64,000 nt of DNA from Castellaniella denitrificans (GCF_027214045.1 NZ_JAPWHE010000001.1:478936-542935), one strand, 5' to 3'; positions 50,098 to 59,702 are shown, numbered from the stretch's first letter. A program made the numbers and translations. Notes: generated by a model not told the origin, from the sequence alone.

Positions 50098-52347
50098 TCA
50101 GGACGCATCCAGGGCCTCGTCGGTGTCGTCGTCGGCCTCATCCCAGGGAGGGTCGGCCGGAGACTGGTCCTGCTGCTGGGCGCGGTGGAGCCGGGCGTAG
50201 GCGCCATCGCGGGCCAGCAGTTCCTCGTGGCGGCCGATCTCCACGATCCGCCCTCGGTCCATGACCACCAGCCGATCGGCCTCGCGCAGCGTGCTGAGGC
50301 GGTGCGCGATGGAAATCGTCGTGCGGCCGCGCACCAGGTTGTCCAGCGCCTTCTGGATTTCGTTTTCCGTGGTGGTGTCCACGGAGGACGTGGCTTCGTC
50401 CAGAATCAGGATGGGCGGGTCGATGAGCAGCGCGCGGGCGATGGAGATGCGCTGGCGTTCTCCGCCGGACAGGGCCTGGCCGCGCTCGCCCACCAGGGAA
50501 TCGTAGCCATGCGGCAGGCGCAGGATGAACTCGTGGGCGTGGGCGGCGCGGGCGGCCGCGACGATCTCCGCGTGGGTGGCGTCCGGGCGGCCGTAGGCGA
50601 TGTTTTCCGCCACCGTGCCATAGAACAGGAAAGGTTCCTGCAGCACCAGGCCGATGCGGCGGCGGTAGTCGGCGGTGGCGTAGCGTCGGATGTCCGTACC
50701 GTCCAGGCGGATCGCTCCGCCGGAGACGTCGTAGAAGCGGCAGATCAGATTGACCAGGGTGCTCTTTCCCGAGCCACTGTGGCCGACCAGGCCGACCATC
50801 TCGCCGGGCGCGATGTCCAGGCTCAGGTCGTGGATCACGGTGCGGCTGCCGTAGCGGAAGCTGACATGGCTGAGCTCGATGCGGCCCTGGATGTGCTCGG
50901 CGCGATGGGGCGTGGCGGGTTCCGGGACGCTGGAGACATGGTCCAGGATGTCGAAGATGCGCTTGGCGCCGGCCGCGGCCCGCTGGGTGGTCGAGACGAT
51001 GCGGCTCATGGAGTCCAGGCGCACGTAGAAGCGGCTGATGTAGGCCAGGAACGCGGTCAGCACACCGACGGTGATCGAGCCCTTGGAGACCAGCCAGATG
51101 CCGAAGATCCATACCACCAGCAGGCCCAGTTCCGTCAGCAGCGTGACCGTGGGCGTGAACAGCGACCAGAGGGCGTTGACGCGGTCGTTGATGGCCAGGT
51201 TGCGGTCGTTGGCCTCGCGGAAACGCGCGACTTCCCGGCGTTCCTGGGCGAAGGCCTTGACCACCCGGATGCCGGGGATGGTGTCGGCCAGCACGTTGGT
51301 GATCTCGGACCAGACCCGGTCGGCCTTCTCGAAGCCGTGGCGCAGGCGGTCCCGCACCCAGTGGATCATCCAGAGGATCAGCGGCAGCGGCGCCAGGGTC
51401 GCCAGCGCCAGCAGCGGGTCGATCGTCAGCAGCACGGCCGCCGTCATGGCGATCATCAGCACATCGGTGGCGAAGTCCAGCAGGTGCAGGGACAGGAACA
51501 GGCAGATGCGGTCGGACTCCGAGCCGATGCGGGCGATCAGGTCGCCGGTGCGCTTGCCGCCGAAATACTGCAGGGACAGTTGCTGCAGGTGCTGGTAGGT
51601 GGCGGTGCGCAGGTCGGCGCCGATGCGTTCGCTGACCCAGGCCAGGATGGCGCTGCGCGCCCAGCCCAGCCCCCAGGCGAGGACCGAAGAGGCCAGCAGG
51701 CCGCCCAGGTAGAGCGTCACCAGGTGGTAGTCGATCGGCACGCCATTCTGGAACGGGATCAGCACGTCATCCATCAGCGGCATCGTCAGATAGGGCGGTA
51801 CCAGCGAGGCCGCCGTGGCCGCCAGCGTCAGAACCAGGCCTGCCGCCAGTTGCCGCCCGTAGGGACGGGCGAAGCGCCACAGGCGGAACAGGGAACTGGC
51901 GCGCGGGGCGGCCGGGGCCGGACCGACGGCGGGCGCGTCGTGCGGCGCGCCGGATGACGTCGGTTCGCGCAAGGCCTGCCAGGCGGCCGCCAGGCGCTGG
52001 GCCTCGGGCTGGCGTTCCAGCGTATAGCGCCAGCGCGACAGTCGGGCGTGGCCGTCCGCCAGTTCCAGACTGCCCACCCCGGCGTGGTCCTGCAGCTTCG
52101 CCTCGAGGTCGGGGCGCAGCGGCCAGGACCGGCTGGCCTGGGCGTCCGCCGCACAGGCCAGCCAGCGGCGGTCGGTCAGGACGACCAGGCCGTCGCCGTA
52201 GCGCAAGTGTGCGTCCAGGTCGGTGCGCAGCCAGCCCAGCACGCGCTCATCGGCGGCCAGTTGAGCGGCCAGGACGAGGCGCCACGGCTCGGGCAGGTCC
52301 GGCGGACACGGACCGGCCGGGAAGGAATCGGAGGGGAGGCCCTGCAT
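50098..52347 (-). CDS. ABC transporter fusion with N-terminal PH-like domain (cyanophycin-associated)
   Basis: A 749-residue half-transporter. Residues ~20-125 form a soluble domain with a bacterial PH-like pattern (LAADERVLGWLRTDLDAHLRY, then LVVLTDRRWL). Residues ~155-460 are the six-helix exporter domain. The ATPase follows with Walker A GHSGSGKST (~521-529), LSGGERQR (~625), Walker B ILILDEATS and the H-loop SIAHRLS. It should work as a homodimer, likely exporting a peptide or lipid; the substrate is unknown. It is divergent from cphA' and followed by the DUF1854 gene. Confidence 0.9.
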   Translation of the reverse strand: MQGLPSDSFPAGPCPPDLPEPWRLVLAAQLAADERVLGWLRTDLDAHLRYGDGLVVLTDRRWLACAADAQASRSWPLRPDLEAKLQDHAGVGSLELADGHARLSRWRYTLERQPEAQRLAAAWQALREPTSSGAPHDAPAVGPAPAAPRASSLFRLWRFARPYGRQLAAGLVLTLAATAASLVPPYLTMPLMDDVLIPFQNGVPIDYHLVTLYLGGLLASSVLAWGLGWARSAILAWVSERIGADLRTATYQHLQQLSLQYFGGKRTGDLIARIGSESDRICLFLSLHLLDFATDVLMIAMTAAVLLTIDPLLALATLAPLPLILWMIHWVRDRLRHGFEKADRVWSEITNVLADTIPGIRVVKAFAQERREVARFREANDRNLAINDRVNALWSLFTPTVTLLTELGLLVVWIFGIWLVSKGSITVGVLTAFLAYISRFYVRLDSMSRIVSTTQRAAAGAKRIFDILDHVSSVPEPATPHRAEHIQGRIELSHVSFRYGSRTVIHDLSLDIAPGEMVGLVGHSGSGKSTLVNLICRFYDVSGGAIRLDGTDIRRYATADYRRRIGLVLQEPFLFYGTVAENIAYGRPDATHAEIVAAARAAHAHEFILRLPHGYDSLVGERGQALSGGERQRISIARALLIDPPILILDEATSSVDTTTENEIQKALDNLVRGRTTISIAHRLSTLREADRLVVMDRGRIVEIGRHEELLARDGAYARLHRAQQQDQSPADPPWDEADDDTDEALDAS

Positions 52348-52417
52348 GAACGAGGATGGTCGGGAGGGGAAAGGTCGCGGATCGGGGAAGCGTGTGATCG
52401 GTGCGGTGTTCAGGGAC

Positions 52418-52450
52418 CTGTCAGCGCATTTTCAGGATACTGTCAGCGCA
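52418..52450. promoter_or_regulatory. Direct repeat CTGTCAGCGCA x2, possible operator
   Basis: The 11-bp sequence occurs exactly at 52418-52428 and 52440-52450, with starts 22 bp apart, about two DNA turns. It lies in the 247-bp gap between the divergent ABC and cphA' genes, a good place for a shared regulator. The part of the gap from about 52460 on is AT-richer than its surroundings (TTTTCAACGTTTTTTTC, GAGATTAATATG). No promoter is clear enough to call. Confidence 0.4.
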
Positions 52451-52594
52451 GGAAATCGCGTCACAATTTTCAACGTTTTTTTCGTGCCGCGCAATAACGG
52501 CGAGATTAATATGTGTGCCGATGTTTTTCAGCGGCGGCCGAAAAATGCCCCCGTTCTCGCCGATCCCGGCACCCCCTTGACGCATGGTTCGATC

Positions 52595-54772
52595 ATGAAC
52601 AATAAAAATATTGAGTTTCTCAATATGGTGCATCTGAGGGGGCCGAACATCTGGGCCTACCGGCCCGTCATCGAGGCGCTGGTGGACATCCACGATCTCG
52701 AGGACTTCCCTTCCAATCTCATCCCCGGGTTCTACGAACGTCTGAGCGCCTGGCTGCCTTCCCTGGTGGAGCACCGCTGCAGCGTGGGCGAACGGGGCGG
52801 ATTCCTCAAGCGGGTGCGCGAAGGCACCTGGCCGGCCCATATCCTGGAGCACGTCACGCTGGAGTTGCAGAGTCTGGCGGGCATGCCGGGCGGGCTGGGC
52901 CGCGCGCGTGAAACGCCGTTGCGCGGCGTCTACAAGGTGATCGTGCGCGCCTGGCACGAACCCCTGACGCGCGAGTCGCTGCAGGTCGCCCGCGACCTGG
53001 TGATGGCCGCCGTCGAGGATCGGCCCTTCGACGTGGCCGGCGCGCTCGAGCGGTTGAAGGACCTGGCCGATTCCCTGAGCCTCGGGCCCAGCACGGCGTG
53101 CATCGTGGACGCGGCCGACGACCGCGACATCCCGGCGATCCGCCTGAGCGACGCCAACCTGCTGCAATTGGGCTACGGCGCCCGCCAGCGGCGGATCTGG
53201 ACGGCGGAGACCAGCCGCACCAGCGCCATCGCGGAAAGTATTTCGCGCGACAAGGATCTGACCCGCCGGCTGTTGCAGGCCTGCGGCGTGCCGGTGCCCG
53301 AGGGCCGGCTGGTCGACAGCGCCGCCGATGCCTGGGACATGGCGCTGGAACTGGGACTGCCGGTGGTGGTCAAGCCATCGGACGGCAATCATGGACGCGG
53401 CGTCTTCACCTGCCTGAATACGCGCGAACAGATCGAGGCCGCCTATGCCGTGGCCGTGGAAGAAGGCAGCGGCGTCATGGTCGAGCGCTTCATCCAGGGC
53501 GACGAGCATCGCCTGCTGGTCGTGGGCGGCCGCGTGGTGGCCGCCGCGCGCGGCGAGGCCGCGATGGTGGTGGGCGACGGGACGTCCACCGTGCTGCAAC
53601 TGATCGAAGCCCAGCTCAATTCCGATCCCCGCCGCGGCCGCGACGAGGACCATCCCCTGAACTTCATCCGCCTGGACTCGGCGGCCAGTCTGGAACTGGA
53701 GCGCCAGGGCCTGCACGGCGACGCCGTCCCCGAACGCGGCCGCGCGGTGCTCGTGCAGCGCAGCGGCAACGTATCCATCGACGTCACCGACGAGGTCCAT
53801 CCCGATGTCGCGGCGCAGGTGTCGCTGGCGGTCCGCGTGGTCGGGCTGGATATCGCCGGCGTCGATCTGGTGGCGCGCGACATTTCCAGGCCCCTGGCCG
53901 AGCAGGCCGGCGCCATCGTCGAAGTCAACGCCGGCCCGGGCCTGCTGATGCATTTGAAGCCCGCCGTGGGCACGCCCCGGCCGGTCGGCCGGGCGATCAT
54001 CGACGACCTGTTTCCCGAGCCCGAGGACGGGCGCATTCCGGTGGTCGGCATCAGCGGCAGCCGGCACACCGCGCAGGTCGCGCATCTGGTCGCCCATCTG
54101 CTGCGTCTGACCGGGCATATGGTGGGTCTGGCGTCGTCCGAAGGGCTGTTCATGGGGGCGGCCCAGGTGACGGCGAAGGATTCCGCCCACTGGGAAGCCG
54201 CGCGTCGCGTCCTGCTGAACCAGGCGGTCGAGTATGCCGTGATCGAGAACGGCGGCCGCACCATCCTGGGCGAAGGCCTGGCCTACGACCGCTGCCAGGT
54301 CGGCGTGGTCACCGGCATTGATCCGGGCGTGACCTGGCCGGAGTTCTACATGGAAACGCCGGAACACCTGGCGCGGATCTTCCGCACCCAGGTGGATGTC
54401 GTGCTGCCGGGCGGGGCGGCCGTCCTGAACGCGGACGATCCCCTGACGGCGGAACTGGCGCCGCTGTGCGACGGGACCGTGCTGTGCTACGGCCTGGACC
54501 CCGACGCGGACACCCTGCGCGCCCATCTGGGCGGCGGCGGCCGCGCCGTGTCCGTGCATGGGGGCATGGCGGTGCTGGTCGAGGGCGGGATCCAGATCCC
54601 GGTGATCGGCCTGGACGAGCTCGCGCCGGCCATCGACGCCGACGGCCCGGCGCCGGTGCTTGCGGCGTTGGCGGTGGCCTGGGCGCTGGGGCTGGACGTC
54701 GAGCGCATGCGCATCGGTCTGCGCACCTGGAACGCCCGACGGATTCCGGACGAGTCGCCGCTCATCGCCTAG
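52595..54772 (+). CDS. cphA': Cyanophycin synthetase paralogue CphA' with degenerate Mur-ligase domain
   Basis: A 725-residue protein. The start is placed at MNNKNIEFLNMVHLRGPNIW, where similarity to CphA begins; the frame stays open to 52346 without support. The N-terminal domain and the ATP-grasp domain look complete (VVVKPSDGNHGRGV at ~257-270, DEHRLLVVGGRVVAAAR, EVNAGPG). The Mur-ligase-like domain is shortened, and its P-loop reads GISGSRHTA (~485-493) where the active enzyme has GTNGKTTT, so ATP cannot bind there normally. It probably lacks arginine-adding activity and may ligate one substrate or prebuilt dipeptides. It is directly followed by cphA. Confidence 0.9.
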   Translation: MNNKNIEFLNMVHLRGPNIWAYRPVIEALVDIHDLEDFPSNLIPGFYERLSAWLPSLVEHRCSVGERGGFLKRVREGTWPAHILEHVTLELQSLAGMPGGLGRARETPLRGVYKVIVRAWHEPLTRESLQVARDLVMAAVEDRPFDVAGALERLKDLADSLSLGPSTACIVDAADDRDIPAIRLSDANLLQLGYGARQRRIWTAETSRTSAIAESISRDKDLTRRLLQACGVPVPEGRLVDSAADAWDMALELGLPVVVKPSDGNHGRGVFTCLNTREQIEAAYAVAVEEGSGVMVERFIQGDEHRLLVVGGRVVAAARGEAAMVVGDGTSTVLQLIEAQLNSDPRRGRDEDHPLNFIRLDSAASLELERQGLHGDAVPERGRAVLVQRSGNVSIDVTDEVHPDVAAQVSLAVRVVGLDIAGVDLVARDISRPLAEQAGAIVEVNAGPGLLMHLKPAVGTPRPVGRAIIDDLFPEPEDGRIPVVGISGSRHTAQVAHLVAHLLRLTGHMVGLASSEGLFMGAAQVTAKDSAHWEAARRVLLNQAVEYAVIENGGRTILGEGLAYDRCQVGVVTGIDPGVTWPEFYMETPEHLARIFRTQVDVVLPGGAAVLNADDPLTAELAPLCDGTVLCYGLDPDADTLRAHLGGGGRAVSVHGGMAVLVEGGIQIPVIGLDELAPAIDADGPAPVLAALAVAWALGLDVERMRIGLRTWNARRIPDESPLIA

Positions 54773-54846
54773 CGTCCATTCCCACACCCCTTCCTTGTCC
54801 GGCGGGAAGGCCGCCGGGCCTCCACCCTCCAAGGACATTGGTCATC

Positions 54847-57477
54847 ATGGAAGTCTCCCGAGTCCGGGCCCTGCGCGGTCCCAACCTGTGGTCGCGCCAG
54901 ACGGCGATCGAGGCCATCGTCGCCTGCTCCGAAAGCGAGAGCGCGATCGACGACATGGAGGCGTTCGAGACGCGCCTGCGGGCGCGATTCCCGGACATCG
55001 ACCTGCCGCGGCCGCCGGGCCTGGAGGGCACGCATTCGTTGGCGCACATCCTGGCGGTCGCGGCTCTGCGGCTGCAGACCCAGGCGGGGTGCCCGGTGGC
55101 TTTCTGCCGCATCGCGCAGACCCTGGAACCCGGCATCTACCAAGTGGTGATCGAGTACACCGAAGAGGCCGTCGGCCGCCTGGCGTTCGAGCGGGCGCTG
55201 GCGCTGTGCATGGCCACGCTGCGGGACGAGCCTTTCGACCTGGGGCCGGTGATCGCCGAGCTGAAGTCCCTGTACGAGGACGTCCGGCTGGGTCCAAGCA
55301 CCGGCGCCATCGTCCAGGCCGCCGTGCGCCGGGGCATTCCGTACAGACGGCTGACCGAGGGCAGCCTGGTGCAGTTCGGATGGGGACGTCACCAGCGCCG
55401 TATCCAGGCGGCCGAGACCGACGCCAGCGGCGCGATCGCCGAGGCCATCGCCCAGGACAAGGCCCTGACCAAGTCGCTGCTCGCCTCGGCTGGCGTGTCC
55501 GTGCCCCGGGGCCGCTGTGTGGAGGATGCCGAGGATGCCTGGGCCGCCGCCCAGGAAATCGGCGGGCCGGTCGTGGTCAAGCCGCTGGACGGCAACCAGG
55601 GCAAGGGCGTGGCGGTGAACGTGCAGGGGCGTGAGCCGGTGATGACCGCCTACGCCGTGGCCCGCGCCCACGGGTCGGGCGTGCTGGTGGAGCGTTATTT
55701 CCCCGGCCACGACTTTCGTCTGCTGGTGGTGGGCGACCGCCTGGTGGCAGCGGCGCGGCGCGATCCACCCCAGGTGGTGGGCGACGGTCGTCACACCATC
55801 GCGGAACTGGTCGAGCAGATCAACCAGGATCCGCTGCGAGGCGAAGGCCACGGCACGTCCCTGACGCGCATCCGGCTCGACGAGATCGCCCTGAACACGA
55901 TGGCCGCCCAGGGCTGCGGTCCCGATTCGGTGCCGCAGCCCGGCGTCTGCGTGGTGCTGCGCAACAACGCCAACCTGAGCACGGGCGGGACCGCCACGGA
56001 CGTGACCGATCACGTGCATCCGGATCTGGCCGCCAGCGCCGTCATGGCGGCGCGCATGGTGGGGCTGGACGTCTGCGGCATCGATCTGGTGAGCCGGGAC
56101 GTCTACCAGCCGCTGACGCCGGAGACCGGCTGTTTCGTCGAAGTCAACGCGGCGCCCGGTCTGCGCATGCACCTGAATCCATCCTTCGGCACCGGGCGCG
56201 ACGTGGGCGCCGCCATCATCGACATGATGTACCCTCCCGGCGAAACTGGCCGGATACCGGTGGCGGCGGTGACCGGCACCAACGGCAAGACCACGACCGT
56301 GCGCCTGCTCGCGCACTTGTGCGCACAGTCGGGCGCTTGCGTGGGCATGACCAATTCCGACGGTGTCTACGTCGACGGCCGGCGCATCGACACGGGCGAC
56401 TGCAGCGGGCCGCGCAGCGCGCGCAACGTGCTGTTGCATCCGGACGTGGACATGGCGGTCTTCGAGACCGCGCGTGGCGGCATTCTGCGCGAAGGTCTGG
56501 GCTTCGACCGCTGTGACGTGGCCGTGGTGACCAATATCGGGATCGGCGACCATCTGGGGCTGAGCTACATCAACACGGTCGAAGACCTGGCCATTGTCAA
56601 GCGCGTCATTGTCGAGAACGTGGCGCCGACGGGCATGGCCGTCCTCAATGCCCAGGACCCCATCGTCGCCCAGATGGCGTCCGGCTGTCCCGGCCAGGTC
56701 ACCTTTTTCGCCCGCGACGGCCGCCATCCGGTCATCGAAACCCACAGGGCGCAGGGCGGCCGGGTGGTGTTCGTGGATCAGGGCGACCTGGTGTTCGCGC
56801 AAGCCGGCGCCGAGACGCGTGTCGAGCTGGCCGCCGTGCCGCTGACCCGCGCGGGGAGCATTGGTTTCCAGGTCGAGAACGTCATGGCCGCCGCCGCTGC
56901 GGCCTGGGCCATGGGCGTGGACTGGGTGGGCATCCAGGCGGGCCTGGCCACGTTCGTCAACGATGCCGGGACCGTGCCGGGCCGCTTCAATGTGTTCGAG
57001 TATCGGGGTGCGACGCTGATCGCCGACTATGGCCACAATCCGGACGCGATCCTGGCGCTGGTGGAGGCCGTCGAATCCATGCCCGCGCGGCGCCGCGCCG
57101 TGGTGATCAGCGGGGCGGGGGACCGGCGCGACCAGGACATCCGCCGCCAGACGGAAATCCTGGGCGATGTGTTCGACACGGTCGTCCTGTACCAGGACCA
57201 GTGCCAGCGCGGCCGCGGCGACGGCGAGGTCCTGGCACTGCTGCGCGAAGGCCTGGACGCTGCCCGGCGCATGAGTCGCCTGGAGGAGATCCATGGCGAA
57301 TTGCTGGCCATCGACGCTGCGCTCGACGGCCTGGAGCCGGGCGATCTGTGCCTGGTCCTGATCGATCAGGTCGAGGAGGCGCTGGCCCATATCGCCCGGC
57401 GGATCGCACCCCGGAGCGACGAGATCGATACAATGCCCACCCAAGAGGGTATACCGCGCGCACATGCTTATCAGTAA
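54847..57477 (+). CDS. cphA: Cyanophycin synthetase
   Basis: An 876-residue enzyme of full CphA1 length. It builds multi-L-arginyl-poly-L-aspartate without ribosomes. The N domain starts MEVSRVRALRGPNLWSRQTA. The ATP-grasp domain, which adds Asp, has VVVKPLDGNQGKG (~242-254) and EVNAAPGLRMH. The Mur-ligase domain, which adds Arg, has an intact GTNGKTTT (~476-483), ETARGGILREGLG and DYGHNPDAI. It follows cphA' by 74 bp. No cyanophycinase gene lies in the window. The last 14 bp overlap the M23 peptidase gene. Confidence 0.96.
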   Translation: MEVSRVRALRGPNLWSRQTAIEAIVACSESESAIDDMEAFETRLRARFPDIDLPRPPGLEGTHSLAHILAVAALRLQTQAGCPVAFCRIAQTLEPGIYQVVIEYTEEAVGRLAFERALALCMATLRDEPFDLGPVIAELKSLYEDVRLGPSTGAIVQAAVRRGIPYRRLTEGSLVQFGWGRHQRRIQAAETDASGAIAEAIAQDKALTKSLLASAGVSVPRGRCVEDAEDAWAAAQEIGGPVVVKPLDGNQGKGVAVNVQGREPVMTAYAVARAHGSGVLVERYFPGHDFRLLVVGDRLVAAARRDPPQVVGDGRHTIAELVEQINQDPLRGEGHGTSLTRIRLDEIALNTMAAQGCGPDSVPQPGVCVVLRNNANLSTGGTATDVTDHVHPDLAASAVMAARMVGLDVCGIDLVSRDVYQPLTPETGCFVEVNAAPGLRMHLNPSFGTGRDVGAAIIDMMYPPGETGRIPVAAVTGTNGKTTTVRLLAHLCAQSGACVGMTNSDGVYVDGRRIDTGDCSGPRSARNVLLHPDVDMAVFETARGGILREGLGFDRCDVAVVTNIGIGDHLGLSYINTVEDLAIVKRVIVENVAPTGMAVLNAQDPIVAQMASGCPGQVTFFARDGRHPVIETHRAQGGRVVFVDQGDLVFAQAGAETRVELAAVPLTRAGSIGFQVENVMAAAAAAWAMGVDWVGIQAGLATFVNDAGTVPGRFNVFEYRGATLIADYGHNPDAILALVEAVESMPARRRAVVISGAGDRRDQDIRRQTEILGDVFDTVVLYQDQCQRGRGDGEVLALLREGLDAARRMSRLEEIHGELLAIDAALDGLEPGDLCLVLIDQVEEALAHIARRIAPRSDEIDTMPTQEGIPRAHAYQ

Positions 57478-58330
57478 CTCGAATCCGCGGCGCCTGGCCG
57501 CGTGCCTGGCGCTGGCGCTGGCCTCGGCCCTGGCGGCCGTGCCGGCGCTCGCCCAGGGCTTTATTGGCCGTACGCTCAATGTGCCCGTGCCGGGCGGCGT
57601 GGCGGTGGTGCCCCTGGGGGACGCCGCTCAGGCGCCGCAAGTCAGTTACGCGGGCCGACGCGTCATGGTGATCCGCGACAGCGACCGACGCTGGATCGCG
57701 CTGGTGGGCATTCCGCTGGGCACCAAACCGGGCCGTCAGGCCTTGCGGGTGCAAGGCGGGCCGGCGGCCGCATTCGAGGTCCGCGCCAAAGAATACGCGA
57801 CGCAGCACATCACCCTGAAGAACCGCCGGCAAGTCTCGCCCGATCCCGAGGACCTGAAACGGATCGAGCGCGAACTCGATCAGCAACTGGCCGTTTACCG
57901 CGCCTATCGGGAAGGCGTCGTGCCGAGCAACGTCATGCTCGACCGCCCTGTCGGCGGGCGGCTGTCCAGCCCGTTCGGCTTGCGGCGTTTCTTCAATGGC
58001 GAAGCACGCAATCCGCATTCGGGGCTGGATTTCGCCGTCCCGGCCGGTACGCCCGTCAAGGCCCCGGCCGCCGGTCGCGTGGCGCTGGTGGGAGATTACT
58101 TCTTCAACGGCAAGACCGTGTTCCTGGACCATGGGCAGGGCTTCGTCAGCATGTTCTGCCACCTGTCGGCGATCGACGTGAAGCCCGGCGACGAAGTCGC
58201 GCGCGGCGCCGTCGTGGGCAAGGTGGGTGCCACCGGGCGCGCCACGGGGCCGCATCTGCACTGGAATGTCAGCCTGAACGACGCGCGGGTGGATCCCGCC
58301 CTTTTCATCGGCGCGGCGAAGCGGCCTTAG
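57464..58330 (+). CDS. M23 family metallopeptidase (LytM/NlpD-like)
   Basis: A 288-residue secreted protein with a signal peptide (cleavage near PALAQ-G). The C-terminal M23 domain has all zinc ligands: His185-x3-Asp189 in NPHSGLD, and His264/His266 in GPHLHWN. It should be an active peptidoglycan endopeptidase. The middle region (~40-120) may be a dock for partners. The ATG lies inside the end of cphA, 14 bp before its stop, so it may be translated from the same message. Confidence 0.92.
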   Translation: MLISNSNPRRLAACLALALASALAAVPALAQGFIGRTLNVPVPGGVAVVPLGDAAQAPQVSYAGRRVMVIRDSDRRWIALVGIPLGTKPGRQALRVQGGPAAAFEVRAKEYATQHITLKNRRQVSPDPEDLKRIERELDQQLAVYRAYREGVVPSNVMLDRPVGGRLSSPFGLRRFFNGEARNPHSGLDFAVPAGTPVKAPAAGRVALVGDYFFNGKTVFLDHGQGFVSMFCHLSAIDVKPGDEVARGAVVGKVGATGRATGPHLHWNVSLNDARVDPALFIGAAKRP

Positions 58331-58496
58331 TAGGGCATCGTGCCCGGCCCGGATGCCGCGCCTGGACGCGCGTGGCCGTCCGGGCGCGCTTGATTTAATA
58401 TAGGAAACTTCTCCTGCGCCGACCGCCCGCGGACCCGGGCCGGCCGGCGTTTCCAATCGACCGGCCCACAAGGCAGGCTCCCATTCGGAATCAATC

Positions 58497-59702
58497 ATGG
58501 ACATGTCCGTTCCCAGCACGCTTTTTTCCCAACGCGCCAACCAGCTCACCAGTTCGGCCATCCGCGAAATCCTCAAGATCACCGAACGGCCCGAGGTCAT
58601 TTCGTTTGCCGGCGGCCTGCCTTCGCCCGAAGGATTCCCGATCGCCGAATTGCGCGCGGCCTTCGACCGGGTGCTCGCCACCCAGGGCGCCACGGCGTTG
58701 CAGTACGGCCGCACCGAAGGCTATACGCCGCTGCGCGAATGGGTGGCGCGGGATCTGTCCCGCCCCGGGCTGGACATCGACCCCGAGGAAGTCCTGATCG
58801 TGTCGGGTTCGCAGCAGGCGCTGGACATGCTCGGCAAACTGTTCATCGACCAGGGCTCGCCCGTGCTGGTCGAGGCGCCCAGCTATCTCGGGGCGCTGCA
58901 GTCGTTCTCCCAGTTCCAGCCGCAATACCGGACCGTGCCCACGGACGAGCGCGGCCTCGTGCCCGAGGCCCTGGACGACGACCTCGCCCGGGACGCGCGT
59001 TTCGTCTACGTGCTGCCCAATTTCCAGAACCCCACCGGCCTGACGCTGGACCGCGCGCGCCGCCAGGCTCTGGTCGAACGCTGCGCCCGCCTGGGTCTGC
59101 CCATCATCGAGGACGACCCCTACGGCGAATTGCGCTATGCGGGCGAGCCGCAGCCCGGCCTGCTCGAACTGGGCCGGCCGGCGGGCGCCACCGTGATCCG
59201 CCTGGGCACGTTCTCCAAAGTCCTGGCGCCCGGCATGCGGCTGGGCTACGTCGTGGCCCCGCGCCACATCATCTCCAAGCTGGTGCAGATCAAGCAGGCC
59301 ACCGACCTGCACACCGCCACGGTCACCCAGATGGCGGTGTACGAAGCCGTGCGCGGCGGGTTTCTGCGCGAACACCTGCCGAAAGTGCGCGAACTCTACC
59401 GCCGCCAGTGCGGCTACATGCTCGACGCCCTGCAGGAATATTTCCCCTCCGACGCGCACTGGACGCGCCCGGAAGGCGGCATGTTCATCTGGGTCCGGCT
59501 GCGTGAGTCCATCGACACCACGCAATTGCTGCAGGCGGCGATCCAGCGCAACGTGGCCTTCGTGCCGGGCGCGCCGTTCTACGCCGTCGACGCGCCGGTC
59601 AACACCCTGCGCCTGAGCTTCGTCACCGTGCCCGAGGAACGGATCCGCGCCGGCGTGCGCACGCTGGGCGAACTCATCGGTCCGGCGCCCGCGCGCGGAT
59701 GA
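58497..59702 (+). CDS. PLP-dependent aminotransferase, fold type I (2-aminoadipate/MocR-like family)
   Basis: A 401-residue aminotransferase without the GntR domain of MocR proteins. It shows FAGGLPSPEGFP, VSGSQQALDM, LPNFQNPTG, EDDPYGELRY and the PLP lysine in RLGTFSKVLAPGMRLGYV. The specificity cannot be fixed; family members act on aromatic amino acids, 2-aminoadipate or alanine. A 166-bp gap before it has an AT-rich patch (TTGATTTAATATAGG) that may be its promoter. Its stop overlaps the ubiA start. Confidence 0.92.
   Translation: MDMSVPSTLFSQRANQLTSSAIREILKITERPEVISFAGGLPSPEGFPIAELRAAFDRVLATQGATALQYGRTEGYTPLREWVARDLSRPGLDIDPEEVLIVSGSQQALDMLGKLFIDQGSPVLVEAPSYLGALQSFSQFQPQYRTVPTDERGLVPEALDDDLARDARFVYVLPNFQNPTGLTLDRARRQALVERCARLGLPIIEDDPYGELRYAGEPQPGLLELGRPAGATVIRLGTFSKVLAPGMRLGYVVAPRHIISKLVQIKQATDLHTATVTQMAVYEAVRGGFLREHLPKVRELYRRQCGYMLDALQEYFPSDAHWTRPEGGMFIWVRLRESIDTTQLLQAAIQRNVAFVPGAPFYAVDAPVNTLRLSFVTVPEERIRAGVRTLGELIGPAPARG

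Noticed and set aside
52421..54838. Long open frame on the minus strand opposite cphA' (also 54769-57579 opposite cphA)
   Set aside because: GC-rich codon bias opens the opposite strand. The peptides are rich in His, Arg, Gln and Asp, have no family features and span the gaps and starts of real genes.
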